DNA of 13,178 nucleotides from an uncultured Oscillospiraceae bacterium (lineage in GTDB: Bacteria > Bacillota > Clostridia > Oscillospirales > Oscillospiraceae). Shown here piece after piece: positions 1 to 6,699 of the stretch. Location of the stretch: NCBI GenBank assembly GCA_910588365.1, contig CAJUQS010000065.1, positions 1 to 13,178 of the forward strand, written 5' to 3'. Position 1 is the first letter of the stretch. Each line of letters begins with the position of its first letter. The notes beneath the pieces were generated by a model that worked only from the letters and a program-made list of their open reading frames with translations, was not told the DNA's origin and searched no databases. Both the position numbers and the translations under genes were made by a program.

Positions 1-134
1 ATAGCTGCATAGGTGGGAGGACAATCTGGGTCGCACGGTCCGGCATCGTACCCCGATGTATCGAGTACGATACCGAATGTGCTTCTATATACCGCGATAC
101 TGCGGATTTGAACGGTGTTCGACCGTTTTGATTT
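1..134. other. Left-edge intergenic stretch, no gene seen
   Basis: I see no credible coding region here. The only small open frame runs into the antisense of the tmRNA gene and is spurious. The stretch is less GC-rich than most of the window and carries several short dyads, for example TATCG-AGTA-CGATA near 58-71 and CCGC-GATACT-GCGG at 92-105. It lies directly downstream of the 3' end of ssrA. Confidence 0.5.
111..134. terminator. Possible weak terminator hairpin beside the ssrA 3' end
   Basis: AACGGT (111-116) and ACCGTT (122-127) pair around a 5-base loop. Read on the plus strand the stem is followed by TTGATTTT, a fair U-rich tail, so it could stop a transcript entering from the left edge. 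Read on the minus strand, downstream of tmRNA, the tail is only CAAAT, so its use by ssrA is doubtful. The six-pair stem is weak. Confidence 0.3.
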
Positions 135-502
135 TGGTGGAGGTGAGGGGAGTCGAACCCCTGTCCGAAAACAATTTCACGGAATTTTCTCCGGGCGCAG
201 ACGGTTATTGCGGGCGGCTAAATCCGCCCTGTTCCCCTTCCGGCAGGCAAGCCGTCACGCCTGCTGGTCAGGTAAGAGTCATGATGCATGGCGCGGTCAA
301 CTCTTTCCGCACTCACGTTCACTGCTAAACGACGCCCTTGCTAGGCCGCAGTACTCCTAGGTCGGACGGCCGCCTTTAATCAGGCAGCGAGAAGAACAGG
401 TTCGTTGTTCTTTAATTTATAAAGTTGCCCATTTTTAAGGTGGTCAGGCGCCACCGCCCGCTGATCCCGCTTCCTCATCCCCGTCGAAACCGGTACACCC
501 CC
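135..502 (-). ncRNA. ssrA: Transfer-messenger RNA (tmRNA, 10Sa RNA)
   Basis: tmRNA acts with SmpB to free ribosomes stalled on broken mRNA and to tag the unfinished protein for proteolysis. The 5' end (502 downward) reads GGGGGTG followed by the conserved ACCGGTTTCGACGGGG. The 3' end carries a T arm with GGTTCGACTCCCC and an encoded CCA at 135-137. The first seven bases pair with 139-145 to form the acceptor stem, with a G-U pair at position 3, the alanyl-tRNA synthetase identity element. A pseudoknot-like segment (GGTGG/CCACC) precedes the tag frame. The frame ends at the TGA at 380-382 with ...EPVLLAA, so the C-terminal LAA protease signal is present. The RNA is about 368 nt, a normal length. 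The start of the tag is unclear: no alanine codon lies in frame at the expected place. smpB lies just upstream on the same strand, with one gene between. Confidence 0.95.
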
Positions 503-516
503 ATAGGTGCGGATTG

Positions 517-545
517 AGCATAGCACAATCCGCGTGGGAAAGCAA
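517..545 (-). promoter_or_regulatory. Sigma-A type promoter of ssrA
   Basis: On the minus strand TTGCTT (540-545) is followed after 17 bases by TATGCT (517-522), preceded by TGC, which makes an extended -10. Transcription would start near 510, leaving a short 5' leader before the mature end at 502, as expected for a precursor trimmed by RNase P. The -10 box sits in the loop of a perfect 8-bp inverted repeat (509-516 and 526-533). Confidence 0.7.
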
Positions 546-604
546 GTAAATTTTCTGTAACAATGTCTGACACAGCTCCCAACGCCGCGCCCTTCAAACA
601 GACT

Positions 605-1129
605 TTAGGCCTTCTCCGGCTCCGGATAGTCCTCGCCCTGGGTGTCCACCCGGATGGAGGTGATAACCTGGGGCTTTTTGGGCTTATCGTCCATCATGCT
701 CCGGGGCACCCTGGAGACGGCCACGGCGGCCTCCGCGTTTTCAGTGATTCTGCCGAAGGCGGCGTACTGCCCGTCCAGGTGGGGGGCGGCGTCCACCATG
801 ATAAAGAACTGACTGCCCGCGCTGTCCGGGTGCATGGACCTGGCCATGGACAGCACGCCCAGCGTGTGCTTCAGGTCGTTTTTCTCAAAGCCGTTGCCGC
901 TGAACTCCCCGCGGATGCTGTAGCCGGGGCCGCCGGTTCCGTTGCCGTCAGGGCAGCCGCCCTGAATCATGAAGCCGGGGATGACCCGGTGGAAGATCAG
1001 GCCGTCATAGTAGCCGCTGTTGGCCAGAGCGATAAAATTACGGACCGTGTTGGGGGCCTTCTCCGGATACAGCTCCCCAGTCATGGTCTGGCCATTCTCC
1101 AGAACAATGGTAACAATTGGTTTGCTCAT
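605..1129 (-). CDS. Cyclophilin-type peptidyl-prolyl cis-trans isomerase
   Basis: The 174-residue protein is a single-domain cyclophilin that should catalyse cis-trans isomerisation of peptide bonds before proline. No signal peptide is seen, so it is probably cytoplasmic. Family signatures are clear: FHRVIPGFMIQGG (residues 46-58, with the catalytic Arg48 and Phe53, Met54 and Gln56 of the pocket), SAGSQFFI (103-110) and LDGQYAAFG (118-126). The residue matching the cyclosporin-binding Trp of human cyclophilin A is His117, and the residue matching its His126 is Tyr122; both changes are common in bacterial members. The start is supported by GGAGGAG at 1137-1143. The gene begins 19 bases after the smpB stop, so the two are probably co-transcribed. 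No terminator is visible between this gene and the ssrA promoter. Confidence 0.93.
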   Translation of the reverse strand: MSKPIVTIVLENGQTMTGELYPEKAPNTVRNFIALANSGYYDGLIFHRVIPGFMIQGGCPDGNGTGGPGYSIRGEFSGNGFEKNDLKHTLGVLSMARSMHPDSAGSQFFIMVDAAPHLDGQYAAFGRITENAEAAVAVSRVPRSMMDDKPKKPQVITSIRVDTQGEDYPEPEKA

Positions 1130-1148
1130 TATCTTTCTCCTCCGAAGC

Positions 1149-1616
1149 TTATCTGTTATAGGATTTCATCGCCCGGTCAATGTCCCGTTTGGCGTCCCGC
1201 TTGGCCATGGCGTCCCGCTTGTCGTAGTTCTTTTTGCCCTTGCACAGGCCAACCTCCACCTTCACCCTGGCGTTTTTGAAATAGACGCTCAAAGGGATCA
1301 GGGCGTAGCCGTCCTGCTGGACATAGGCCTGCAGGCGGTTGATCTCCCGCTTGTGCATCAGCAGGCGGCGGGGCCGCACCGGGTCTCGGTTGAAGATATT
1401 GCCGTGCTCATAGGGGCTCACATGCATCCCGTGGAGGTAGATCTCCCCGTTTTTGGCGATGCAGTAGGAGTCCTTCAGATTCAGAGTGCCCGCCCGGATG
1501 GACTTGACCTCCGTACCGAACAGCTCGATGCCCGCCTCGTATCGGTCCTCCACGAAGTAGTCGTGGTGGGCTTTCCGGTTCTGCGCGGCGATTTTCACGC
1601 CCTTCCGTTCCGCCAT
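1149..1616 (-). CDS. smpB: SsrA-binding protein SmpB
   Basis: SmpB binds the tRNA-like domain of tmRNA and delivers it to stalled ribosomes. The 155-residue product has the usual length and layout: an N-terminal NRKAHHDY, then GIELFGTEVKSIR (29-41), a central HGMHVSPYEHGN (62-73), and the basic C-terminal tail GKKNYDKRD...DRAMK (127-151) that lies in the empty mRNA channel. The frame stays open to 1655, but ATG at 1616 is chosen because it gives the family N-terminus MAERKG and has AGGAGG at 1623-1628 seven bases ahead. Its partner RNA gene ssrA lies about 650 bases downstream on the same strand, after a cyclophilin gene. Confidence 0.97.
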   Translation of the reverse strand: MAERKGVKIAAQNRKAHHDYFVEDRYEAGIELFGTEVKSIRAGTLNLKDSYCIAKNGEIYLHGMHVSPYEHGNIFNRDPVRPRRLLMHKREINRLQAYVQQDGYALIPLSVYFKNARVKVEVGLCKGKKNYDKRDAMAKRDAKRDIDRAMKSYNR

Positions 1617-1645
1617 GAAACCCCTCCTTTCCTGAAATCGCCCCC

Positions 1646-1674
1646 AGTATACCACATTTTTCCGCCCGGCGCAA
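1646..1674 (-). promoter_or_regulatory. Sigma-A type promoter of smpB
   Basis: On the minus strand TTGCGC (1669-1674) and TATACT (1646-1651) are separated by 17 bases, and TGG directly precedes the -10 box (extended -10). The predicted start near 1639 gives a short leader with the AGGAGG site. The -35 box lies inside the hairpin CCCGGC-TTGC-GCCGGG (1665-1680). Confidence 0.7.
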
Positions 1675-1687
1675 GCCGGGAAATGTC

Positions 1688-1730
1688 GAAAAGCCCCCGG
1701 CCTGTCTGAAACGAATCAAACAGGCCGGGG
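1688..1730 (-). terminator. Rho-independent terminator after the M56 peptidase gene
   Basis: A perfect 11-bp stem pairs CCCCGGCCTGT (1695-1705) with 1720-1730 around a 14-base loop. On the minus strand it is followed by GCTTTTC. It lies about 19 bases beyond the stop codon of the M56 gene and before the smpB promoter, so it insulates the two transcription units. The plus-strand tail is only TTTAT. Confidence 0.75.
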
Positions 1731-1748
1731 TTTATGCGTATGCCGCCG

Positions 1749-3929
1749 CTATCCCTCTGCCGGCGCGTCCTCCGTCCCGATGTGCTCGGTCCGCTCCCCC
1801 TGGAGGGTGGCGGTGCCCAGGTAGATGGAGGGCCCGGACGATAGGACCAGGCTGCCCCCATCCTCAGTGAGGCGCACCTGGTGTAATTTGCTGCTGGCGA
1901 GGCCCAGCCAGTCGATGGCCGCGCCGTAGGTCCGGGAGCCATAGAGCCCCTGGACCTTGGAGACCGTGCGCAGCTCCAGATAATCCTCCAGGATGGTCCC
2001 ATCCGGCTGATGGATATAGTAGTGGAGCACGGCCGACTCCGGCGGCACGCCCACCGCGCCGGGGTCCCAGCGGACCACCTCCCCGGGGGCGAGGGTCAGA
2101 CTGTCGGTTGGCGTCCCGTCCGTACCCCGGAGGGTGTCCTCCCTGGCGTAGATCGTGACGTGGTCAAACTCCCCCGCGAACCGGATGGGCAGCCCGTAGC
2201 CCGGATTGCAGGTCCACAGATAGCCGCCGAAACCGCCGCCGGAACCCGGCATCAAAAAGGGGAACGCCTGGTCAAGGTCAATCAGCTCGTAGAGCCGCAG
2301 GGGAGGGGTGCCCTCACTGAGCCACAGCCAGGTTCCGCCCCCCTCCAGGGACAGCTCCCAGACAGCCATGCCCGACTCGTCCTGGCTGTCCTTGCGGTAG
2401 AACCGCTCCGCCACCTCTGTAACCTCCGTTGGGACCATCTGCTCCAGGCCGCCCGCCTGGGCGTAGCTGTCAAAGAGCCTCAAAAACTCCGTCCGGCTGT
2501 AGGTCCTGGTCCTATCCAGCTCCCCGGCGAAGACGGTCTCTCCCTCCCCGTCCAGAATGGTCAGAAAAGGCCCCTCCTCCAGCACGCGGGCGTAATGGCT
2601 GCCGTCCGGGGGCAGATAGTTCAGGGAGGCCAGTTCGTAGAGCAGCTGGCCCCCGGTGTAGGCTGTCACCCCGGTGGCCTGGCTGTAATAGCTGCGCAGC
2701 AGAGCGTAGAGCCCCGTGTCGTCAAAGGACACCCAGCCCTCCGCGCCGTCCAGCGTTCCCACCCCGTTGGGGCAGACCAGCAGGCGGCGGTTCTTCCCCT
2801 GAACCACCAGATCCAGGGACAGCGCCATCGTCTGGCTCTCCGCGCTCTCCTCCGCAGCCGGCTGGTAGGTGAGTCCGTCCAGGAGTTCCGCCATGGCCGC
2901 CACTGTATCCGGGTCCTCCCACCGGGGCGGAATGGAGCTGAGGAGAGGGCTTGAAATGGTGAAGAAGTCCCCCTCGGGGGCCGGGAGCGGCTTCTCCGTC
3001 TTGGGGTCCGTGAGAAAGCACACCGCCGCCGCCGCGCACAAAGCCAGGGACACCAGTACCACCCAGAAGGCCGGCTTTTTGTAGTTCAGCACGTTTTTCA
3101 CCCGCTCCTTTACGCCCACCTCCCCAAAGGCCAGGGGGCAGGCGGCAATGGCGCTCCCCCGGACGCTGCACCGGAGCAGGGCCTGGGAGTAGGGCTTTTT
3201 GCTCCGGGCCCCCAGCTCCCGGATGACCGCCTCGTCGCAGGCCAGCTCGATGTCCCGGCACAGCAGGACGTAGGCCAGCCAGATGAGGGGGTGGAACCAG
3301 TACACTGCCAGCAGCAGGAAGCCCAGGGGCTTGATCCAGTGGTCGCGCCGCCGCAGGTGGGCCCGCTCATGGGCCAGGACGTAGGCCCGGCTCTCCGCGT
3401 CCAGTCCCGCGGGCAGGTAGATGCGGGGCCTGAACAGCCCCAGCAGGAAGGGGGAGGCGATTCCGTCGCACAGCCACACGTTGTCCCCCTCGGGCACCGC
3501 CGCGGCCACCCGGCGGCGCAGCCGCAGCCAGCTGACCAGGGCCCACAGGCACAGGGCGGCCAGCCCCGCCAGCCAGACCGCCCCGCAGATGAAGACCGCG
3601 CTGCGGGTATGCCCGTCAGGGCCTGCCGCTGCCCCGTAAAAGTCAACGAGCTGCTCGCTGACTGCTTTGTTGAGGGCGGCTGCACCGGAGCTGACCTGGA
3701 AGGTGCCCTGCGCAAGCACGGCCTGCGGGACCGTCTCCGCGCTGGGGATCAGGCTCAGCATACTTTCAATTGAAAACGGGCACACCAGCCGCACCGCCAC
3801 CAGGGCCCACAGCAGGCACCGCATGGATTTAGGCGCTTTTTGCAGCACCAGCCGCAGCAAAACCACCGCCAGAATCAGCCAGCCCGCGGCGGCGCTCCGG
3901 TTCCACAGGGACAAAAGCAGGCGTTCCAT
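1749..3929 (-). CDS. M56 family (BlaR1-like) membrane metallopeptidase with unknown C-terminal domain
   Basis: The 726-residue protein resembles BlaR1/MecR1 sensor-transducers. N-terminal membrane segments lie near residues 15-32, 36-55 and 112-134. The zinc site follows: HERAH (187-191) in the gluzincin HExxH pattern, with ELACD (228-232) giving the ExxxD third ligand. Further membrane segments lie near 200-223 and 286-306. From residue 308 onward about 420 residues are predicted to be outside the cell. BlaR1 carries a penicillin-binding sensor there, but I see no SxxK-centred penicillin-binding fold and cannot name the domain. By analogy with BlaR1, the protease would act when a signal reaches this domain and would lead to loss of the BlaI-type repressor encoded just upstream. 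The start follows the blaI stop by two bases, with AGGAGG (3937-3942) inside the blaI 3' end. No beta-lactamase gene is nearby. Confidence 0.88.
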   Translation of the reverse strand: MERLLLSLWNRSAAAGWLILAVVLLRLVLQKAPKSMRCLLWALVAVRLVCPFSIESMLSLIPSAETVPQAVLAQGTFQVSSGAAALNKAVSEQLVDFYGAAAGPDGHTRSAVFICGAVWLAGLAALCLWALVSWLRLRRRVAAAVPEGDNVWLCDGIASPFLLGLFRPRIYLPAGLDAESRAYVLAHERAHLRRRDHWIKPLGFLLLAVYWFHPLIWLAYVLLCRDIELACDEAVIRELGARSKKPYSQALLRCSVRGSAIAACPLAFGEVGVKERVKNVLNYKKPAFWVVLVSLALCAAAAVCFLTDPKTEKPLPAPEGDFFTISSPLLSSIPPRWEDPDTVAAMAELLDGLTYQPAAEESAESQTMALSLDLVVQGKNRRLLVCPNGVGTLDGAEGWVSFDDTGLYALLRSYYSQATGVTAYTGGQLLYELASLNYLPPDGSHYARVLEEGPFLTILDGEGETVFAGELDRTRTYSRTEFLRLFDSYAQAGGLEQMVPTEVTEVAERFYRKDSQDESGMAVWELSLEGGGTWLWLSEGTPPLRLYELIDLDQAFPFLMPGSGGGFGGYLWTCNPGYGLPIRFAGEFDHVTIYAREDTLRGTDGTPTDSLTLAPGEVVRWDPGAVGVPPESAVLHYYIHQPDGTILEDYLELRTVSKVQGLYGSRTYGAAIDWLGLASSKLHQVRLTEDGGSLVLSSGPSIYLGTATLQGERTEHIGTEDAPAEG

Positions 3930-3931
3930 GG

Positions 3932-4294
3932 CTATTCCTCCTCATACTGGTCGATGAGCCGGCGGATCTCCTCCGCCTCCTGCCGGCTCAGTGGCTTTCC
4001 GCCGGCGAAGGCGGCGATGAAGCGGGGCAGGGATCCGTCAAAGGCCCGGTCCACGAACTGGCGGCTCTCGCTGCGCTGGACCTGCTCCCGGCTGACCAGG
4101 GCGGTAACGGTGGCGCTCTCCAGCTTCACCACGCCCCGCTCCGCCAGCCGCCGGATGACGGTGTAGGTGGTGGACTTCTTCCACCCCAGCTTCTCCCGGC
4201 ACAGCCGTACCAGCTCCGTACTGCCCACCGGCTCCCGCTCCCAGAGAAGCTGGCAGAAGCGGTACTCACTCTCGAAAATCTTCGGCGTCTCCAT
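3932..4294 (-). CDS. BlaI/MecI/CopY family transcriptional repressor
   Basis: The 120-residue protein matches the family in length and layout: an N-terminal winged helix (about residues 6-75, with GWKKSTTYTVIRRLAERG as recognition helix and wing) and a C-terminal dimerisation helix region (80-120). The family represses its own operon until an M56 protease inactivates it. The sequence IAAFAG (93-98) aligns by eye with the segment where S. aureus BlaI is cut (Asn101-Phe102), putting a possible cut at Ala95-Phe96. The start ATG at 4294 has GGGAGGTG ahead. The M56 gene follows with a two-base gap, forming a classic repressor-protease pair. Three half-sites in the promoter suggest self-regulation. 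The inducer is not indicated. Confidence 0.92.
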   Translation of the reverse strand: METPKIFESEYRFCQLLWEREPVGSTELVRLCREKLGWKKSTTYTVIRRLAERGVVKLESATVTALVSREQVQRSESRQFVDRAFDGSLPRFIAAFAGGKPLSRQEAEEIRRLIDQYEEE

Positions 4295-4317
4295 GGCGCA
4301 CCTCCCAGGTTTAATTA

Positions 4318-4350
4318 GTTAGACCTCATGAATAGTCTAACAGATTAGAC
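4318..4350. promoter_or_regulatory. Predicted BlaI-type operator with three half-sites
   Basis: GTTAGAC (4318-4324), its inverse GTCTAAC (4335-4341) and ATTAGAC (4344-4350) form two overlapping dyads, centred near 4329.5 and 4342.5. They cover the transcription start, the -10 box and the spacer of the blaI promoter. The sequence differs from the TACA/TGTA-type operators of well-known BlaI and CopY proteins, so assignment to this repressor rests on position. Confidence 0.6.
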
Positions 4351-4362
4351 CTTGTTTGTCAA
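4334..4362 (-). promoter_or_regulatory. Strong sigma-A type promoter of the blaI-M56 operon
   Basis: On the minus strand a perfect TTGACA (4357-4362) and TAGACT (4334-4339) are separated by 17 bases. The start would fall near 4327, giving a leader of about 33 bases that includes the GGGAGGTG ribosome site. The predicted operator half-sites overlap the -10 box and the spacer. Confidence 0.8.
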
Positions 4363-4381
4363 GATACGGATCTCATGCCGC

Positions 4382-4414
4382 AAAAAAACCACGGACGCAT
4401 TTTTGCGTCCGTGG
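4382..4414 (-). terminator. Rho-independent terminator of the transketolase operon
   Basis: A perfect 11-bp stem (4389-4399 with 4404-4414) closes a 4-base loop and is followed on the minus strand by seven T (4382-4388). It lies about 35 bases beyond the transketolase stop codon and about 20 bases before the -35 box of the blaI operon. Confidence 0.92.
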
Positions 4415-4449
4415 GCTGTTGAACTTGTTTTGGGGATTGGGAAGGGGCC

Positions 4450-5391
4450 CTATCTGCCCAGCATCTCCCGGACCTGCCGGACGATGTTGGACGCGCACAG
4501 GCCGAACTGCTCCAGCAGGGCGGCGGCGGGGCCGGAGTGGCCGTACTCGTCGTTCACCCCGATGCGCCGGACCGGGGTGGGGCACTTCTCGGCCAGGACG
4601 GCGCATACCGCCTCGCCCAGGCCGCCGATGATGCTGTGCTCCTCCACCGTGACGATCCTGCCGCACTCCTGGGCGGCCTTCAGCACCAGGGCCTCGTCCA
4701 GGGGCTTGATGGTGGCCATGTTGATCACCCGGGCGTTGATGCCCGCCTCCGCCAGGATCTTTCCGGACTCGATGGCCTCGGGCACCATGATGCCGGTGGC
4801 GATGATGGCGATATCCGTGCCCTCGCGGAGGACCTCGCCCCTGCCGATCTGGAACTTGAAGTCCTCGCCGTGGAACACGGGGGTGGCGGCGCGGCCGAAG
4901 CGCATGTACACCGGCCCCTCCATCTCATAGGCGGCCCGCACCATCTGCCGGGCCTCCACATCGTCCGCGGGGCACATGACCGTCATGCCGGGGATGGTGC
5001 GCATGAGGGCGAAATCCTCGCAGCACTGGTGGCTGGCGCCGTCCTCGCCCACGGAGATGCCGCCGTGGGTGGCGCCGATTTTCACGTTCAGGTGGGGGTA
5101 GCCCACGGTATTGCGGACCTGCTCATAGGCCCGGCCGGCGGCGAACATGGCGAAGGTGGCGGCGAAGGGCACCAGGCCCATGGTGGCCAGACCGGCGGCC
5201 ACGTTGATCATGTTGGCCTCGGCGATGCCGCAGTCGAAGTGGCGGTCCGGGAAAGCCTTCTGAAAGATATTGGTCTTGGTGGCGCCCGCCAGATCGGCGT
5301 CCAGAACCACCAGGTTCTCCGTCTCGGCCCCCAGCTCCTTGAGGGCGCTGCCGTAGCTGTCGCGGGTGGCGACTTTCTTTACATCTGCCAT
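4450..5391 (-). CDS. Transketolase, C-terminal subunit
   Basis: This is the second half of a split transketolase, which moves two-carbon ketol units between sugar phosphates in the non-oxidative pentose phosphate pathway, in the cytoplasm. The 313 residues contain the pyrimidine-binding domain (about 1-170) and the C-terminal transketolase domain (about 190-313). Visible signatures are VLDADLAGATKT (29-40), CGIAEANMINVAAG (54-67) with the catalytic Glu58 that activates thiamine diphosphate, and GATHGGISVGEDGASHQ (106-122). The length fits the split-subunit family, whereas a one-piece enzyme has about 660 residues. The start ATG is three bases after the stop of the N-terminal subunit gene, and GGAGGTG overlaps that stop region, so translation is probably coupled and the subunits made in equal amounts. 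Confidence 0.95.
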   Translation of the reverse strand: MADVKKVATRDSYGSALKELGAETENLVVLDADLAGATKTNIFQKAFPDRHFDCGIAEANMINVAAGLATMGLVPFAATFAMFAAGRAYEQVRNTVGYPHLNVKIGATHGGISVGEDGASHQCCEDFALMRTIPGMTVMCPADDVEARQMVRAAYEMEGPVYMRFGRAATPVFHGEDFKFQIGRGEVLREGTDIAIIATGIMVPEAIESGKILAEAGINARVINMATIKPLDEALVLKAAQECGRIVTVEEHSIIGGLGEAVCAVLAEKCPTPVRRIGVNDEYGHSGPAAALLEQFGLCASNIVRQVREMLGR

Positions 5392-5394
5392 TGC

Positions 5395-6243
5395 TTACAC
5401 CTCCAGTGCCCTGCGGGCCTCGGAGAGCTCCTCCATGCCCTTGGCGTACTCCTCGTCGTTGGGCGCCTTGCCGTGCCACCCGGCGTTGTCCTCCATGTAG
5501 GAGACGCCCTTGCCCTTGGTGGTCTTCATCAGAATGGCGGTGGGCCTGCCGCTGCCCTTGTTGGCGTGGAACCGGGCAAAGGCGGACTCGATCTCGTCAA
5601 AGTCGTGCCCGTTGATGCTCACCACGTCGCAGCCGAAGGCGGCAAACTTGGCGTCCACGGGCTCGGTGTTCATCACGTCGCAGGTGCGCCCGTCGATCTG
5701 CAGGCCGTTGATGTCCGCGATGATGCACAGGTTGTCCAGCTTGTAGTGGGCGGCAAACATGGCGGCCTCCCACACCTGGCCCTCCGCCAGCTCGCCGTCC
5801 CCCAGCAGGGTGTAGACGTTCACATCCTTGCCCAGGTACTTGGCGCCCTTGGCCATGCCGGCGGCGGCGGAGATACCCTGGCCCAGGGAGCCGGTGGACA
5901 TATCCACCCCGGGGACGCTGTTCATGTTGGGGTGGCCCTGGAGGTAGCTGTCAATGTGGCGCAGCGTGGGCAGATCCTCCACGGGGAAGTAGCCCCGCAG
6001 AGCAAGGGCGGCGTACAGCCCCGGGGCGGTATGTCCCTTGGACAGGACGAAGCGGTCCCGATCCTCCCACCGGGGATTTTTCGGGTCAATGCGCAGCTCC
6101 TTGAAGTAGAGGTAGGTAAACAGGTCGGCGGCGGAGAGACTGCCGCCGGGGTGCCCCGCCTTCGCCCCGTGGGTGCTGGTCAGGACGCCCTCCCGTACGC
6201 TGACAGCGGTCAGCTGCAGGGACTTTTTTTCCGCAGGTGTCAT
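5395..6243 (-). CDS. Transketolase, N-terminal subunit
   Basis: This first half of the split transketolase carries the diphosphate-binding domain for thiamine diphosphate. The 282 residues show AKAGHPGG (27-34, with the substrate-side His), SKGHTAPGLYA (68-78), STGSLGQG (116-123), and the cofactor motif starting at GDGELAEGQVWEAA (148-161) and ending near ADINGLQ (176-182). WHGKAP (256-261) is also typical. The frame is open upstream to 6744, but that extension is not conserved-looking and crosses the promoter. ATG at 6243 has AAGGAGG seven to eight bases ahead and gives the expected N-terminus MTPAEKK. It is read with the C-terminal subunit gene from a promoter at 6325-6353. Confidence 0.95.
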   Translation of the reverse strand: MTPAEKKSLQLTAVSVREGVLTSTHGAKAGHPGGSLSAADLFTYLYFKELRIDPKNPRWEDRDRFVLSKGHTAPGLYAALALRGYFPVEDLPTLRHIDSYLQGHPNMNSVPGVDMSTGSLGQGISAAAGMAKGAKYLGKDVNVYTLLGDGELAEGQVWEAAMFAAHYKLDNLCIIADINGLQIDGRTCDVMNTEPVDAKFAAFGCDVVSINGHDFDEIESAFARFHANKGSGRPTAILMKTTKGKGVSYMEDNAGWHGKAPNDEEYAKGMEELSEARRALEV

Positions 6244-6324
6244 TGGGTACCTCCTTATTTTAAAAGATTTATTCAGAGCCTGAATCCACGGCTGTGAAGA
6301 TTGCGGCTCCCTTTGCCTGTCTGG

Positions 6325-6353
6325 ATTATAAAGCAAAGCGCCCCGATTTGCAA
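6325..6353 (-). promoter_or_regulatory. Sigma-A type promoter of the transketolase operon
   Basis: On the minus strand TTGCAA (6348-6353) and a consensus TATAAT (6325-6330) are 17 bases apart. The leader is about 75 bases and includes a small hairpin, ATTCAG-GCT-CTGAAT, a few bases before the AAGGAGG site. Confidence 0.85.
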
Positions 6354-6568
6354 GAGCTTTCCACCCTTTTTGCCCCGGGATTTTCAGCGATTTGCCAATT
6401 TTATCAAAGGTAAATTGCAACAAAAACAGCGGTTCTGTGCAGATAATTTCACGCCAATAATCATTTGGCCAAAAATCCATGCGGAAATGTTTTGGCTGAA
6501 TTGCACAAAACCGCGGGAAACCAGGGGGGCAGACTGTAAAAACCGGCAGGATTGGACAGAAAAAGCAG

Positions 6569-6597
6569 TTGCAAGATATCATGGTTTTTGATATAAC
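6569..6597 (+). promoter_or_regulatory. Sigma-A type promoter of the HPr-enzyme I operon
   Basis: TTGCAA (6569-6574) and TATAAC (6592-6597) are separated by 17 bases. The start would be near 6604, giving a leader of about 95 bases. The leader contains a short hairpin, GGAGA-ACCCA-TCTCC (6617-6631). Confidence 0.75.
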
Positions 6598-6699
6598 AGA
6601 TAGGTAAAAGAACTGGAGAACCCATCTCCACGGGAAGTGCGCGGTCGTTCTTCCAGACAGCATCTCCCGGTATATTTTTAAAAGGAGTTTTATTGAACA

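Larger units (their letters stand above)
6244..6699. other. Divergent intergenic region between transketolase and HPr
   Basis: This 456-base stretch is clearly more AT-rich than its neighbours and holds no convincing gene. The open frames crossing it are extensions of the transketolase frame or its antisense. It contains the transketolase promoter (6325-6353, leftward), the HPr promoter (6569-6597, rightward) and both leaders. Between the promoters about 210 bases remain unexplained; I noticed only a short dyad, GCCAA-N7-TTGGC, near 6453-6469. Confidence 0.6.

Noticed and set aside
135..160. tmRNA 3' end as an island attachment site
   Set aside because: tmRNA genes are common integration targets, but no integrase gene or second copy of the 3' end is seen in the window.
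56..360. Small plus-strand frames near the left edge
   Set aside because: They run through the antisense of the tmRNA T arm; the GVEPLSEN-like peptide is a known artefact of tRNA-like antisense.
2010..2954. Plus-strand open frame of 314 codons opposite the M56 gene
   Set aside because: Shadow of a GC-rich gene; no ribosome site and no recognisable domain.
4537..6297. Long open frame of 586 codons on the plus strand
   Set aside because: It lies opposite both transketolase genes, has a low-complexity Gly/His/Val-rich translation and no family signature.
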